From Pinus tabuliformis (Eukaryota > Streptophyta > Pinopsida > Pinales > Pinaceae): a stretch of DNA of 64,000 nucleotides. A program made the translations under genes and the position numbers. This document shows positions 13,556 through 24,664 of the stretch, in pieces (position 1 is the stretch's first letter; the number at the start of each line of letters is the position of its first letter). A model generated the notes under the pieces. The model saw nothing but the letters and a program-made list of their open reading frames with translations. It was not told where the DNA came from and did not search any database. The stretch lies in NCBI GenBank assembly GCA_031772625.1, contig CM062807.1, forward strand, positions 1,150,327,007 through 1,150,391,006. The letters are read 5' to 3'.

Positions 13556-15615
13556 ACTCTTGTTGTTCCTAGTTTGGGTGTTTTCAAGCCAATCAGGGCT
13601 CAGCTACCTGTCTGCTTGCTGTCGCTGTCTGGTCTGTTTTTGAACTTTAAGTTTTGCCAGTTTCTTCAGTTTGTTTTTTATTTTGCTTGAAACTTTTTAT
13701 ATACGCTGTTTTTCTTAGTTACAGAGGCATATGTACGCATGTTTCTTTAAGTGAACCTGCGTATACGTAGGTTTCCTTAGTTACAGTAGCATATACACGC
13801 AATCTATACATAAGTACAGTCGCGTATATCTTGTAATTTTCAAGATTAGTAAATTTTTTGTCTCTGAAGGTTTGTCTGGTAGTTTGAGTCAGTCTGAAAC
13901 AGTCACTTTCCAGTATCAGTTTTTGTTTTCACAGCGAGCATCTTGTTCCGAATTCTCTCTGATTATAAGGAGTATTGGTCTTGTTTTTTGTTATTGCAAG
14001 CGTCATATTTTCTTGTTCAAGCACGCAAGATTTCTTGTTTGGAATCTTGGCTGCTCTAATTCATCAGGGTAGGGAGATTGATCTCAATCTTTGTGTCAAA
14101 TCTTGCTTTTGGTGACTTTTTGTTTGATTGACAAAACTGCTTTTGTGACCATCCGCTTCTTTGTTTCATGAAAGTTGTTGATTGACACTTTCTTGAAATT
14201 TGTCTTTTTGATCTTTTTGGTTTTTGTTGCCAAAGCTTTCATTGCTGCTTTTGATTGTTAAGAGCATCCTTAAACACATCTCTTTTTGTTGAGTTTTCAT
14301 CCATTGTGTGGTGTCAATTTGCAAAAGTGTTTGTTGCCTATTCTTCAATCACAAGTTTCAGTGTTGTTGAGAGCATTTTTGAAAAGACTTTTTTGTTGTT
14401 GCGTTTGAAGAAAATCTTTTTGAAAAACTTAGTTTTGCTTTCTTGAACTTGGTTTTCATTTGGTTTCCTTTTAGAGAATGAAAGTGCTTTATGTTTGTCT
14501 TAGAACTTGTTTTTAGTGTTTAGACGAAATGAATGGTAGCATCTCATATTCCATCTAGACATTTTAAGTGGCAAGATAAAGATTGATAAGCAAGCAACTT
14601 TCATTTTTTTTGTTTTAGAGTAGTTTCGGATCTTGCATCGGCATATATTTGTTGCAGTAGGATAGATTTGCATACCTTTTTAGGCATACATAGCTTTGTT
14701 AACTTTTTTGAATGTGAAGCGTGAATTAACGAAAAGAAAAGAAAAATTTGTTTTATTAGAAGTTCCTCTGAACCCTATAGAAATTGCTCTTCATCGAAAA
14801 ACGAAAAAGTGCATGTGCATGTAGTTAAGTTTTTATTAATTTCTTTTGCGTCAAAAAACACCACTAGTTTCACTTCTGTTACCTTGTGACTTAAAGAACA
14901 ACATATTTTAAAATCAAGCGCTAACTAAAATTCACTAGAACTTTTTGTTTAAGTCAGTTACACCAGCAAGTTTAGGATTTTAGGGCCTTGGATTAGGCGA
15001 GTGGAGAGTTAACTCTCCAAGGCCATATAAACGTCAAACATAGGAGTCTGAATAGCGAGAGAAAATCCAATAGCGTTAGGAAGACAAGGAAAGATCCGGA
15101 TCTGAGAGTTAAGCACGAGGTCTGTGAAGATAGGGAAGAGAGATACCCCCTCTCCTACTTGTCCGAACTTACCTCACGACTGTTCCGCCTGGCTTCTGTG
15201 ACGAGTTGGTATCCATAGTTGCTACTCCTAGGGATCTACACAGGTGGCTGCGGAGGGGAATCCCGTGGCACTTGAGGTCGACGTTGCATCACTCTCGACA
15301 GTACTACTGGAGGGCACCCTTGTGAAGCTTGGGGGCTTGCACCGACACAGGCTATTGTTAAGAGGTCAGCGTAACTTCCTATGATACCTTCGCTGATAGG
15401 ACTGGGCCCTCATCATCCCAGACTATCTTCCCAAGGCCCCTTAATTCACTTTCTTGTATTTTGGTGTCCGGTCCTAATCACCCGGAGCGGAAATACTTGG
15501 AAGTTGTTTGACTGGTTGTTATCTTTAGGGACTTTATAGTGTGTGCTCTGTGCTCTTAGTTGGCCTAGCTTTCAACTTTTTGAGTCTTTAGTTAGATCAT
15601 AACAAGAAATTCAAA
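13556..15615 (+). other. long untranslated leader of the Tat-like element
   Basis: About 2 kb has no sustained ORF. It is T-rich, then ordinary. It holds further GTATACGC-like words (about 13,690-13,830) and a nested inverted repeat at 14,984-15,024 whose core is the 16-bp palindrome GGAGAGTTAACTCTCC (15,003-15,018). Long leaders are normal in Tat elements and may hold packaging signals. Confidence 0.7.
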
Positions 15616-18405
15616 GTGGCTGACTGATCTCCTAGACGGTCTCGAAGACTTCGTGGTCTTTCACCACCAAGTTTAGAGCCTTCTCCTAGAAGGCGCAGAG
15701 GTAATACTACTGGTGGGTTTCGTCCCACGGCAGTTGACGCATCGGGGATTGATCCTCCTCTCGGGGGCATTAGTGTTCAAGCAAGGCCTGGCACTTCCAA
15801 ACAAGAGAGGGACACTCCAGTCCTTTCTCGAGTTCTCTTTCAAGCAGAGAATAACATAGAGGTAGAAGAACTCTCAGAGTCATTAGCTGCTCCAAATTCT
15901 CCACTACCATCTAGTCATCCAGACGTATTACAATACGTTGGGACTCCGACACATAGACCGTCAAGTCCAGGTTACGTTACGCGCTTACCATCGATGACCA
16001 CTACTGGAAGCATGGCTTCTACAAGTGCTACGACTATGCAAACTCCAACATTAGTGCAAGGGGGAGGAACGATTTCCATTTCCTCTGCTTCCTTGTTTGG
16101 ATCTTTTGCTATCACATCTTTAGTTGGGTCTACCTCCATTCCATCCACGAGTGGAAATGCCCAAACCAATGCTTTTGGTACTGGATTCTTCCCATTTGGC
16201 ACCCACTCACAGGGTATTCCATCGGTTCCGTTTATTGCCGCTACATCCATGATGGGCGGATCGACTTCATTCTAGGGTTTTCCTTTCGGAAGTGGTCATA
16301 TACCACATTCCAACCCGACGATAGGATCCATGCCTTTTTCTTCTGTAGGAAAAAGCAGTAATCCTTTCCAAGGTTGGACTAACCCTGTGGTTAGTGGCAC
16401 GGGAACTGGGAATCCGTTTATCGGCCAACAAGGGAATAGGCCATACTCCACGGTTAGTTCGTTTCAAAGTATTCCTCCCTTAGCTTCACCTTGGAATCCG
16501 TATTAGGGGTTATCAACTCCTTATAATCCTTTAGGAGGAAACTTTGCTTGTTATGGAGGCTTTGCGGCTGGAGTTGGTCAAACTTCGAATTTTGCTGGAT
16601 CACAAGGCTAGCCTTTTGGTTCAGCCGGTTCTACTGGTTGCTTCGGGCAGCCTGGTGCCTTCCAAAATCCAGGCCAATCTTTTCAGAACTTTGGGAGTTC
16701 CGCCCAGTCTGGGTGGAATCCCCAAGGTCCTCCTAGGCTTCCGTTTCTGGCAACGTTGAACTTGCCAGATCTCACCAAGTTAACAAACAATCCAATCAAG
16801 TACAATCCGGCTTGGCCTCCGGTACCAACCAAACTCCCTTCAGACATTCCAAAATTCGAAGGGAAAAGTGGTGAGGACCCAGGCGACCATGTAACCACAT
16901 TCCATTTGTGGTGCTCATCTAACTCCCTTATTGCTTACTCGATCAGGTTGAGACTTTTTCAACGCACCTTGACTGGTAATGCGGCCAAATGGTATATAGA
17001 GTTTCCAGGGGGCAGCTTTACATCTTTAGCCAATATTTTCTTAAATCATTTCCAGTTGCCTGTCCGTTATGATGTCGGAACTGAATTTCTGGCCACTTTT
17101 TGTCAGGATAAGGAAACTCACATTTTTGACCATATTCAGGAATGGAGATGGAGAAAGAGGCTCATTAAAGCTGAAATCCCTCCGGAGTACCATCTCGAAT
17201 GGTTTTTGAAATCTTTACAACCCGAGATCTCCAAGGATGTCTCCATGTCTGGAGTCTATTTTGAGGAGCAAGCCATTTTTAGGGCCCAACAATTAGAACT
17301 GATCTACTCTCAGTCTGGGATCCTACAAAAATACTTGCCGGATGCTCCTGGGTCTAAGGTTGACATAGCTAAGTCGAAGCCAAGTCCCCACGCGGATGGT
17401 ATCGTTGGGTTGGTAGACACAACTACTATGAACTTGTTGAACCAATTGCAGCAGTTGTCCTTACAAACTGCTTCTAACAACCAAGTCACATCGTCTAATC
17501 CCCCGGCTTCCCAAACTTCTACAATTAATGCTGTCCAATCTGATAACCCCAAAGGAAATCAAAATTCCAATGGGAAAAAGAAAGGACGAGGTAAGAAAAA
17601 GAACCAGGATGGGAAGCCTGATGCAAATAAATCCGGCAACAACGCTGGTGGTGGTAGAAATGAGTCTAGAAAGAAAGTCAAGTTTCCATGCAAGTTGTGT
17701 AGTGGAGACCATTTAACTCATCTCTGCCCTAAGATTGAAGATGCTCAGCGCTTGTTAGGACAGCAAGGGACTTCTAGTTCTCAGGCTGTGTTAACAAACC
17801 CTTTTCCCCAAGGGCAGCAACTTCTTGCTGGCGCGAGTTCAAATCCTGGTACCTCCGCAGGGGGCAACCAGGAAGGGGACAAGTCATCAAATGTTTTCAT
17901 GATGGGTTCTCACGCTAATGTGGCCACACGGTCATGCGATTATGGTGAAGGTGAAACTTCCAAGGGTAAATCAGTTCCCGAAACTAACAACCCACTTCAT
18001 ATTGAGCGACCTTCTGTTGAGACTATACCTCGGGTACCGAAAGGTTCTGCTAAACGAGCGACTATCAACCCTAATATTAGGGCAGCCCAGAATTACTCCA
18101 TTGTTGAGGATCTGGCTCAGAGTCCATGTGCTATGTCCACTTTAGAGGTTCTCCAGTCATGTCCTGCTCAAAGAAGTGCCTTGCTATCGGCAATGGGGGC
18201 AGTGGATCCAAGTAATTCCTTAGCTCTCACTTTTGATATGAATAATGTCAAAAAGAGACTTCCTCATCACATGGCTTTCCAGATAAAGTCTACCTACCAG
18301 AAAATGAATATTTTTCGGACGGTTATAGATGAGGGAGCTTCAAACGTGTGTCATGTTGGAAGGCCATTGGATCACCGTCAGTTGTTCCTTCACCTACGCT
18401 ATTGA
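15616..18405 (+). pseudogene. Tat-type Gag polyprotein with start of protease
   Basis: One frame runs from a GTG at 15,616 (probably a lost ATG, context GTGGCTGAC) with an Arg/Ser/Pro-rich N-terminus, then a Gly/Ser/Phe/Gln-rich stretch, the Gag core (KFEGKSGEDPGDH.. and RLRLFQRTLTGNAAKWYIEF), a basic Lys/Asn region, and a CKLCSGDHLTHLC knuckle near 17,690-17,730. Stops at 15,625, 16,273, 16,504 and 16,609 look like C-to-T changes. From 16,756 it stays open for 549 codons. At the end lies the protease motif VIDEGAS; a frameshift near 18,345 follows. Confidence 0.85.
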
Positions 18406-18545
18406 CAGCGTTTGATGGTCATTCTCATAGGCCATACGGGATTATCCCGGCCTTTCCTATATGTGTTGGAGGAAAGGTTGTTAATATTGAAGTAGAAGTC
18501 ATAGAGGCTAACCTAAACTATAATCTTCTCTTAGGAAGGAACTAG
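18290..18545 (+). pseudogene. Tat-type aspartic protease, frameshifted
   Basis: The active site is DEGAS (about 18,328-18,342) in place of the usual DTG/DSG, a variant I know from Tat/Ogre polyproteins. After a shift near 18,345 the frame continues with SCWKAIGSPSVVPSPT, HRPYGIIPAFPICVGGK and NYNLLLGRN. The TAG at 18,543-18,545 is where Trp is expected. Confidence 0.75.
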
Positions 18546-18628
18546 GTATACGAAATGGATGCCATTGTTTCGACTCTGTTTCGTGTCATTTGCTTTCCTC
18601 ATGAGGGGAAATCGTTAAGGTTGATCAA

Positions 18629-19333
18629 TTGGATTATTGTCTAGTCGATCCTCAAGCAAGCTCTGACTCTACTATTCCTTTAGTCGGTAACCCCCGTCTG
18701 CCTACTGAGAGTCTAGGAGTCGGGATGTACTCTTCATTGATGGGTACGTTTAACCTTCCCCCTCCTAGGGCGGGAATAGATACAATTTCATCCTCCAGGG
18801 ACCCTTTACGGAGAGAGTTTGTTCAAACTCCTTATTCTTCGAATCCTGGAACCTTAGCTTCATCTGTGACCACATCAGGTGACGACAAGGTGGGTGGAAT
18901 AGAATCTCTTATGTCTGCAGTAGAGCTTAGATGTGAATCTATCGATAACTCTACAGATAACCATTCTACTACTTCCTTTGGGAAAGAGATAGATGGTGAT
19001 GTGGCTCATTTTCGGATCCTTGATTCCACCTCTGCATCGGATTGCTTGGACATTGTTTTTCCATCGGATGAAGCGATATTCGAAGCAATGACGGCTGTAG
19101 ATCGATCTTTGGAAGATTTACATCTTCGGTCACACTTTCATTCCTCTGTGCATGAAGTCAAATCTCGGTCCTCCAGTTCGACTAGTGATGTTTGTACGGT
19201 CCCTTTGGCTCCAACACAGTCATTTGCCGAAGGAAGTATATTGATTGGTTCGATAATCGTACCTATAAACATCCCTAGGAGTAAGTTGGCAAAGCCCCCT
19301 GATGGGATCCACCTAAAGAAGTACTTTGCTTAG
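18629..19333 (+). CDS. post-protease linker ORF of the Tat-like element
   Basis: A 234-codon open frame, Ser/Thr/Asp rich, without a recognised fold. Its start (VGNPRLP.. and MGTFNLPPPRAG) resembles the linker between protease and RT in Tat polyproteins. In complete Tat elements RT should follow; here it does not. Confidence 0.5.
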   Translation: MDYCLVDPQASSDSTIPLVGNPRLPTESLGVGMYSSLMGTFNLPPPRAGIDTISSSRDPLRREFVQTPYSSNPGTLASSVTTSGDDKVGGIESLMSAVELRCESIDNSTDNHSTTSFGKEIDGDVAHFRILDSTSASDCLDIVFPSDEAIFEAMTAVDRSLEDLHLRSHFHSSVHEVKSRSSSSTSDVCTVPLAPTQSFAEGSILIGSIIVPINIPRSKLAKPPDGIHLKKYFA

Positions 19334-19335
19334 TT

Positions 19336-19863
19336 TTGGCCAGGCAATGGCTTCTTTGTACTTTATGTATATTTGTACATATATCGTCGAGAGTTTTTTT
19401 TATATCAGCACTTTTTGGTCTGCTGTGGCAGGTGTTGATGGATGACTTGGTCTATTTTGGGTTCGCCGATGGTGCTAGTCGGCACACTCGGAATCTCGCT
19501 TCCGCAGCTTGGGTACTCTATTATCCAACTGGTCAATTGATGGTATCAAGAGGTGTATGCATCGGTCCTGCTTCAAACAATATGGCTGAGTATACTGCCG
19601 TTATCAATTTATTATCCGAGGCAATCTCTCATGGGATCGACTCGTTGGTAGTGTATCTTGATTCTCAATTGATAGTGTCTCAATTAAATAACATTTATCG
19701 GGTAAGAGATCCATCCTTATATCGCCAGTATTTAAGGGTGAGGTTGTTGCAAAGATCATTTACTTATATTAATTATTTGCACATTCCAAGATCTCATAAT
19801 TGGTTAGCTGATTCTATCGCTAATCAGGCATTAGGCTGGCACATCAATCATTCATCACAATAA
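19336..19863 (+). CDS. archaeal-type RNase H (aRNH), lone copy
   Basis: The domain begins at M35 (19,438). The fold motifs are FADGASR, NNMAEYTAV, VVYLDSQLIVSQL and IPRSHNWLADSIANQAL. The four catalytic acids are all present: D45, E85, D109 and D159 by ORF numbering. Such domains are an extra RNase H in plant Tat elements, normally beside RT. RNase H removes RNA from RNA:DNA hybrids in reverse transcription. The first 34 residues are hydrophobic and probably not native. A CTGTGGCAG just before the domain could be a splice acceptor. The frame is intact while the rest of pol is missing. Confidence 0.82.
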   Translation: MARQWLLCTLCIFVHISSRVFFISALFGLLWQVLMDDLVYFGFADGASRHTRNLASAAWVLYYPTGQLMVSRGVCIGPASNNMAEYTAVINLLSEAISHGIDSLVVYLDSQLIVSQLNNIYRVRDPSLYRQYLRVRLLQRSFTYINYLHIPRSHNWLADSIANQALGWHINHSSQ

Positions 19864-19885
19864 AATCAAGCATCAAAAAGTCAAA

Positions 19886-19888
<3 letters not shown>

Positions 19889-19933
<45 letters not shown>
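19889..19933. repeat. (TA)22 microsatellite
   Basis: An uninterrupted TA dinucleotide run of about 45 bp lies between the aRNH stop and the 3' end of the antisense gene. Confidence 0.97.
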
Positions 19934-19935
<2 letters not shown>

Positions 19936-20016
19936 TAAAGCGTCTCGAGTGTACATATGTGTGTCCAAAAATATACAAAATTGGGACTCAAATGCCCATA
20001 ATCATGTCCGACATAT

Positions 20017-21257
20017 CTAATGCCCCGACTCAGGATGAGCGGCTAAGTATGTAACTATCGCATTGGCCACACGCCGAAAAGTGCGAACCCAGTCACGTGG
20101 CATGCCAACCACATGATGCTGCATATCCTCAGGAAGGTCCTCTATGGCAGCCATCGATACTTGGCAGCTCAGTCTCGCCAAGTGTCACTGGACATTGTTT
20201 AGAGTTCGTTCTGTATCAGCAGCCGCCTCTTCGGCTCCTCGGCCGCGCCGTCCATGCCGCGGGAACCCATCTGGTCGTACCGGCCCAATGTCTGGAACAT
20301 GATCATCATATCAGTCATTTGAATCTCATCAAAAATATTTTTCAAATTTCATCATTATATTTGAAAAATAAAAAACAATCATAAAATCAAAAAATTCTTA
20401 CCAATCTCGCCCCATGCTGCGTTCGGTGGTAACGCTAGATCAGGATCTCCTCGGAAATCCAGCCCAGCATAGGGGTAGTCATCCACGACGATGATTTGCT
20501 GATCCCACCAGGTGAAGAAGTCATCATCGAAGGTAGTCCTTGGGACCTCCCCACCCCCCAGACGTTTCATCAGATCAGCCCACCGGCCCATGCGTGGATC
20601 GCGTGGGGTGCTGATGGAAACTGCTACCCTGGGGCGGAGTGCAGGAACCTTCTCAAAAAAGAAAGTGCACAGGATAGTCCCATATCCAAAGTTTTTGGTC
20701 TGTCCCCTCCTGATAGAAGTGAGCTGGCTCTTTATGTTGGCCAAAGAGGAGTACACCAGTCGAACACAGTAGTGAGACAGTCAACTGCCACGCCCATGGT
20801 TAGCTGTGATGCCTAATGCAGAGAGGACGATCCATTCACTCGAGCTATGGTGAACAAGATTATCCTCAGCGATAAACTCGCCACAGGTGTGATGGAAATT
20901 CTGGCTCCCAACCTTCTTGGGATGTCCCGTGCAATATATCTGTACATAGTCCTCTATCGCGAGACTACTCTGTGTCCTACCCCGGGAATGTACTACCTCT
21001 CCCCTTCGGGAAAGGCCCGTGATGAAATAGATATCCTCCACTTCTACCCTGAGTGGCATCTGATCGATCATAAAGGCTTCCTCATCGACGTCCCAATAAT
21101 CAATGAGCATCTCAAGCAGACGTGTGTTTGCTTTCATATTCGGCAATTTGAAGAATTTAAGCAAACCGCATCCCCGTAGGGTATCTAAAGCTTCTGGACT
21201 GTTCATAACTTCATTATCCACCGCTGCGTGCTCTCTTTCACGCCACGTGACAGGCAT
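20017..21257 (-). pseudogene. antisense two-exon gene with plant mobile domain (PMD)
   Basis: Exon 1 (21,257-20,402) begins MPVTWREREHAAV. PMD hallmarks follow: LLEMLIDYWDVDEEAF, VEDIYFITGLSRRGEVV, LANIKSQLTSIRRGQTK, and DPRMGRWADLMKRLGGGEV. A GTAAG donor (20,401-20,397) opens an AT-rich 110-bp intron ending in CAG at 20,294-20,292. Exon 2 (20,291-20,017) stays in frame across the junction (phase 1) and reads DIGPVRPDGFPRHGRR.. to a TAG at 20,019-20,017. TGA codons at 20,783-20,781 and within exon 2 (after LNNVQ) break it. PMD proteins (the MAIN/MAIL1 family) act in transposon silencing and gene expression in Arabidopsis; the role here is unknown. Confidence 0.75.
20292..20401 (-). other. predicted intron in the antisense PMD gene
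   Basis: 110 bp, strongly AT-rich, GT donor (GGTAAGAA) and CAG acceptor (TTCCAG). The flanking exons are G/C-richer and stay in one frame after removal. No transcript evidence is available. Confidence 0.65.
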
Positions 21258-21308
21258 TCTGAATTTTTTTTTTTATTTGTAACCGTTAGTTTTTGTTTAA
21301 AAATTGTT

Positions 21309-21399
21309 CGCGGCGTATACGCGGGTCCCTTTGCACACAGTCACGTATAGGGCCCGCGTGTACGCGGGTTTCATATTACCAACCTGAGTATACGCCGCG
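21309..21399. repeat. 91-bp CpG-rich inverted repeat upstream of the antisense gene
   Basis: CGCGGCGTATAC (21,309-21,320) and GTATACGCCGCG (21,388-21,399) are a perfect 12-bp inverted repeat. Inside it GCGGGTCCC and GGGCCCGC nearly pair. It begins 52 bp upstream of the antisense ATG and shares its GTATACGCGGG core with the element's LTRs. Confidence 0.9.
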
Positions 21400-24088
21400 G
21401 GGAAATTTTGGGCAAAAAATTCAACGGTGAAACATTAATAAAAAATATTAAAACCAGTCACAATCAATTGCAAGCTAAGTATAAGAGTTACCTAGAGGTT
21501 TTTGACGAATTTGAACAGTTGAATCTTGCTATAGGAAGTTTGCTCCTTTTGCTCCAAATCCTTTGCTCTCAAACTCAAATGGTAAAAATGGTGAGTCCAA
21601 AATCTCTTTTATAAGTTTTGAAAATGCAAAATTTTTTCAAAATTTTATTTTGTTTGGCCTCATGTGACTTTTAACTTGGGAGCTTGGAATGTCGAGATTG
21701 GTTTGTTTTTCAGGACATTTTGGACGTTTTTCAATTTCAAGACGGTTCCACCACTGCTGACCTGTCATGGCAGGTATCGTTTTCTCACTAGCATATAGGT
21801 TAGGGACACCATTTTTCCGTTGCATTATGCATACTAGCCTCCATTTGACGATACATCTGCCATAGGGTCGACCCCATTGTGTTATGGTTCGTAAGCCATC
21901 TTCACTCGTCGATTCTTTAAATCATGACACGATGGTAGAGCCATCCTTTACATGGGCATCGTAGTTAGCACCTCACTAACATTTGTTGCCCATGCTGCTC
22001 CGATTTGAGTAGGCTCGGGAGTCCTCTGTAGTCCTGCCATGACTTATGCGTTAAATACTCATTCCTCTTTGCTTCTTCGCTTCGTTCTGGCCTTATACAC
22101 TAGAGGCTCCTTTGTGTTGAGTTGTACTACTACATTGCATGTTGACCACTTGCACCTTTTGGCCTAGAGCTCGCTTCACTTGGACTCGTGTTTAAGCCAA
22201 CTTTTGACCATGACAACCTTGCATACCTTTGACTTCTGCAACTTGACACACCTTGACCCGTGGAAGGAACACACCTTTGAGTGTCACTGACCAGTTTTCA
22301 CCTCCCTGCATTGAGAATAGGAACGTTCCATTCCCAGGAACTAGATCATCTGTTTCACCGACACTCGTTCTTTCCACTATATCATAACATTCTTTTATTC
22401 TTTTTCAAGCTTAATAGAAAAAGACAAAAAAATAAATATTCCAAAAAGAGTAGGAACGAGACATTATTTCCATTTATTGTTGGCAGCTAGAGTCAGTCGT
22501 GTCGCCCTTGAACAAAGCACTCAAAACAAAGTCTCCTCTGTTTGGGCGGGATTTAGTTTGACTTAGGTACGCCTTAACCTTGTTATTGAGTCAGTTCTCC
22601 CCAGATTGGTTATCTCTTCCAATCATATGGAGGGTTCATTCGTGCCTCCTGCATGACGAACTTATACAGAGTCATCGTATGCTGCCACATAGTCACATTG
22701 AGTTGTGCTTTTGTTCAAGGGAAGTTAGCCTGAGTTGGCCTTTCCGCGGTGTCTCTTGACTCATTTTTTAGTTGGCCATCCCTGGTTGTCAATATCACAT
22801 CAGCTATATTGGTCCTTTACTCGTGCCGGTTTGAGAAGGTCCCCATTGACTTCTTGCTGGTGGGTCTTGTCCTTATCGACGATGACACCTTGCTCTGAGG
22901 ACAGGCCTAGAGCTGCACCCTGGCCCTATTTTCATTATTGATAGGTCACCTTGTGCTCAACATCGATCAGTATCATGGGTCTTTGACTGAGTGGTTTCCC
23001 TTGTGTTCGACATCAGCTTACATTATCACACATTGGGATTCATGCAGTACCTTGGTTTCCATTTGACCCTATTGGTGGATACCTCACCTCTGTGTCAGCT
23101 GTCATTATTGGTTGGTTCAAAGGGTTTCTGTCGTGCACTAGCTACATATTGTGTACATCGGAAACATACTTCGGTTCGGTTACTACATCTCTTTCGTCCG
23201 ATTCCTTCCACATTATTGGCCTACGGGTTACACTCACGCTAGATTGATGAAAGATGCCTTAATGCCTTCCTTCTAGCGGATCTTTCCCTATCGACTCCGA
23301 CTCATTGCTCTGGGGCAAAGATCTAGAGTCCATTTGGTAGTACCTTGGGTTTTGCAGTCATTAGTGGCAGATCCTTCGCTATCGACAGTGGGAAACCATC
23401 ATTGTCTCCTGATCGATAGATTCTTACAGGTGTTCGACTCCAGCTCATCTATTCACACTTGTTAGATTGTACTGGGTACCTTGACGCTCATTATCATTAT
23501 CGGTGAGTAGTCTCGCGTTTGTTAACGGTATACATCAATGACCGGTAATAAAATGATTTCTCACATGGTCGAATTCAAATCATTTATTCCCATGGTGTAG
23601 AAATGTACCACGGCGGCCGGTGAAGACCTCAGGTTGTATCAGCATTCATTGGTTCACTTGATAGTTGCTTCTGTTGCTGCTAGTTGATACCACTCCACCT
23701 TATATGTTGCAGTCAGTCATGGCGACATTCTATATGCTGGCACCTGATTTTGCAGTGTAGTACCATCCTATTCCATCATGTTTAGTTGGTACCTTTTGGG
23801 ATCAGTCTTTGATATCAGTGATCCGTTGCATCTTTCTGCATCATTGACAGTCTTATATGCGATATTCAGACATGTACTTGTTCATCATGATCAGATGATC
23901 CATTATGTATTTTCCATTCATTTATACTTGTATACTTAGTGGATCCGCTTGTACTTGATATGTGGACATGCTTTACTTTTTCTGAGCATGGGTATGCCTG
24001 CCTCAGACAATGTTTCTTTCTGATCTCCTTTGGTGGCTTGGCAGGCTGAATTCTGGTGAAGTCCTCCTCAGTTTTTGACAGATTTCTT
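21400..24088. other. non-coding 3' region of the Tat-like element
   Basis: About 2.7 kb lacks a coding frame on either strand. Degenerate repeated phrases occur (TTGCTCTG plus A/G-rich words plus CTAGAG near 22,890 and 23,310). Long non-coding 3' regions are usual in Tat elements. Confidence 0.6.
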
Positions 24089-24093
24089 TCCAT

Positions 24094-24542
24094 TGTTGGG
24101 TTGTGTTATATTCTTTCCATGACTAACCCACGTAGTGAACCGGGGGGTTAGAGGGGGGGCGTAGCCCCCCCTTTGTTGCCGATTGTGCAGCGGGGGGGTG
24201 GCAGCCCCCCCTGTCCGGGGGGTTTGAGGGGGGTGGGGCAGCGCCCCAGGAAATTTTTTTTTGGACCCTATATTAGGTTGGGCGAACCTACCTATGGTTT
24301 TCGGTCCATGGTTTTGGATGCGATGGTTTTCGGTCCATGGTATTGGATGCTTCGGCCTGTATAAATATGTATTGTACATTGAAAGGAATATAATGAAAAA
24401 TCAAGCTGGTAGTCCCGGTTTTGGGATCCAGGGGAAAATCTCTGTGTATATGTGTTTTATGTGTTATGCTCTTGCATTGTTTCTTTTTTCTGCGATTTAG
24501 AATTCGTATGCAGGTAATTTCTGTACGGGGTTAAAACATACA
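24094..24542 (+). repeat. 5' LTR of the nested copia
   Basis: 449 bp, starting TGTTGGGTTGTG and ending AAAACATACA. It is about 50 bp longer than the 3' LTR because of an indel in a cluster of G-runs (24,140-24,245). Confidence 0.95.
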
Positions 24543-24664
24543 TTTGGTATTAGAGTTGTTTTGGATTCAAGGGGACACCTTTGTTGCTGAGGTGTTTCGC
24601 TTGGGCTTGTGGTAGACCCTGTTCAGTGGGAGATCTGCGAGATCGATTCTGGTGTTGAAAGAAG

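Noticed and set aside
16548..16759. Overlapping ORFs within the Gag Gly/Ser-rich region
   Set aside because: They are shadows in other frames of a repetitive composition; the real frame runs 15,616-18,405 with stops.
20496..21179. Plus-strand ORFs opposite the PMD gene
   Set aside because: The minus strand carries the recognisable PMD words and splice signals; the plus ORFs are its shadows.
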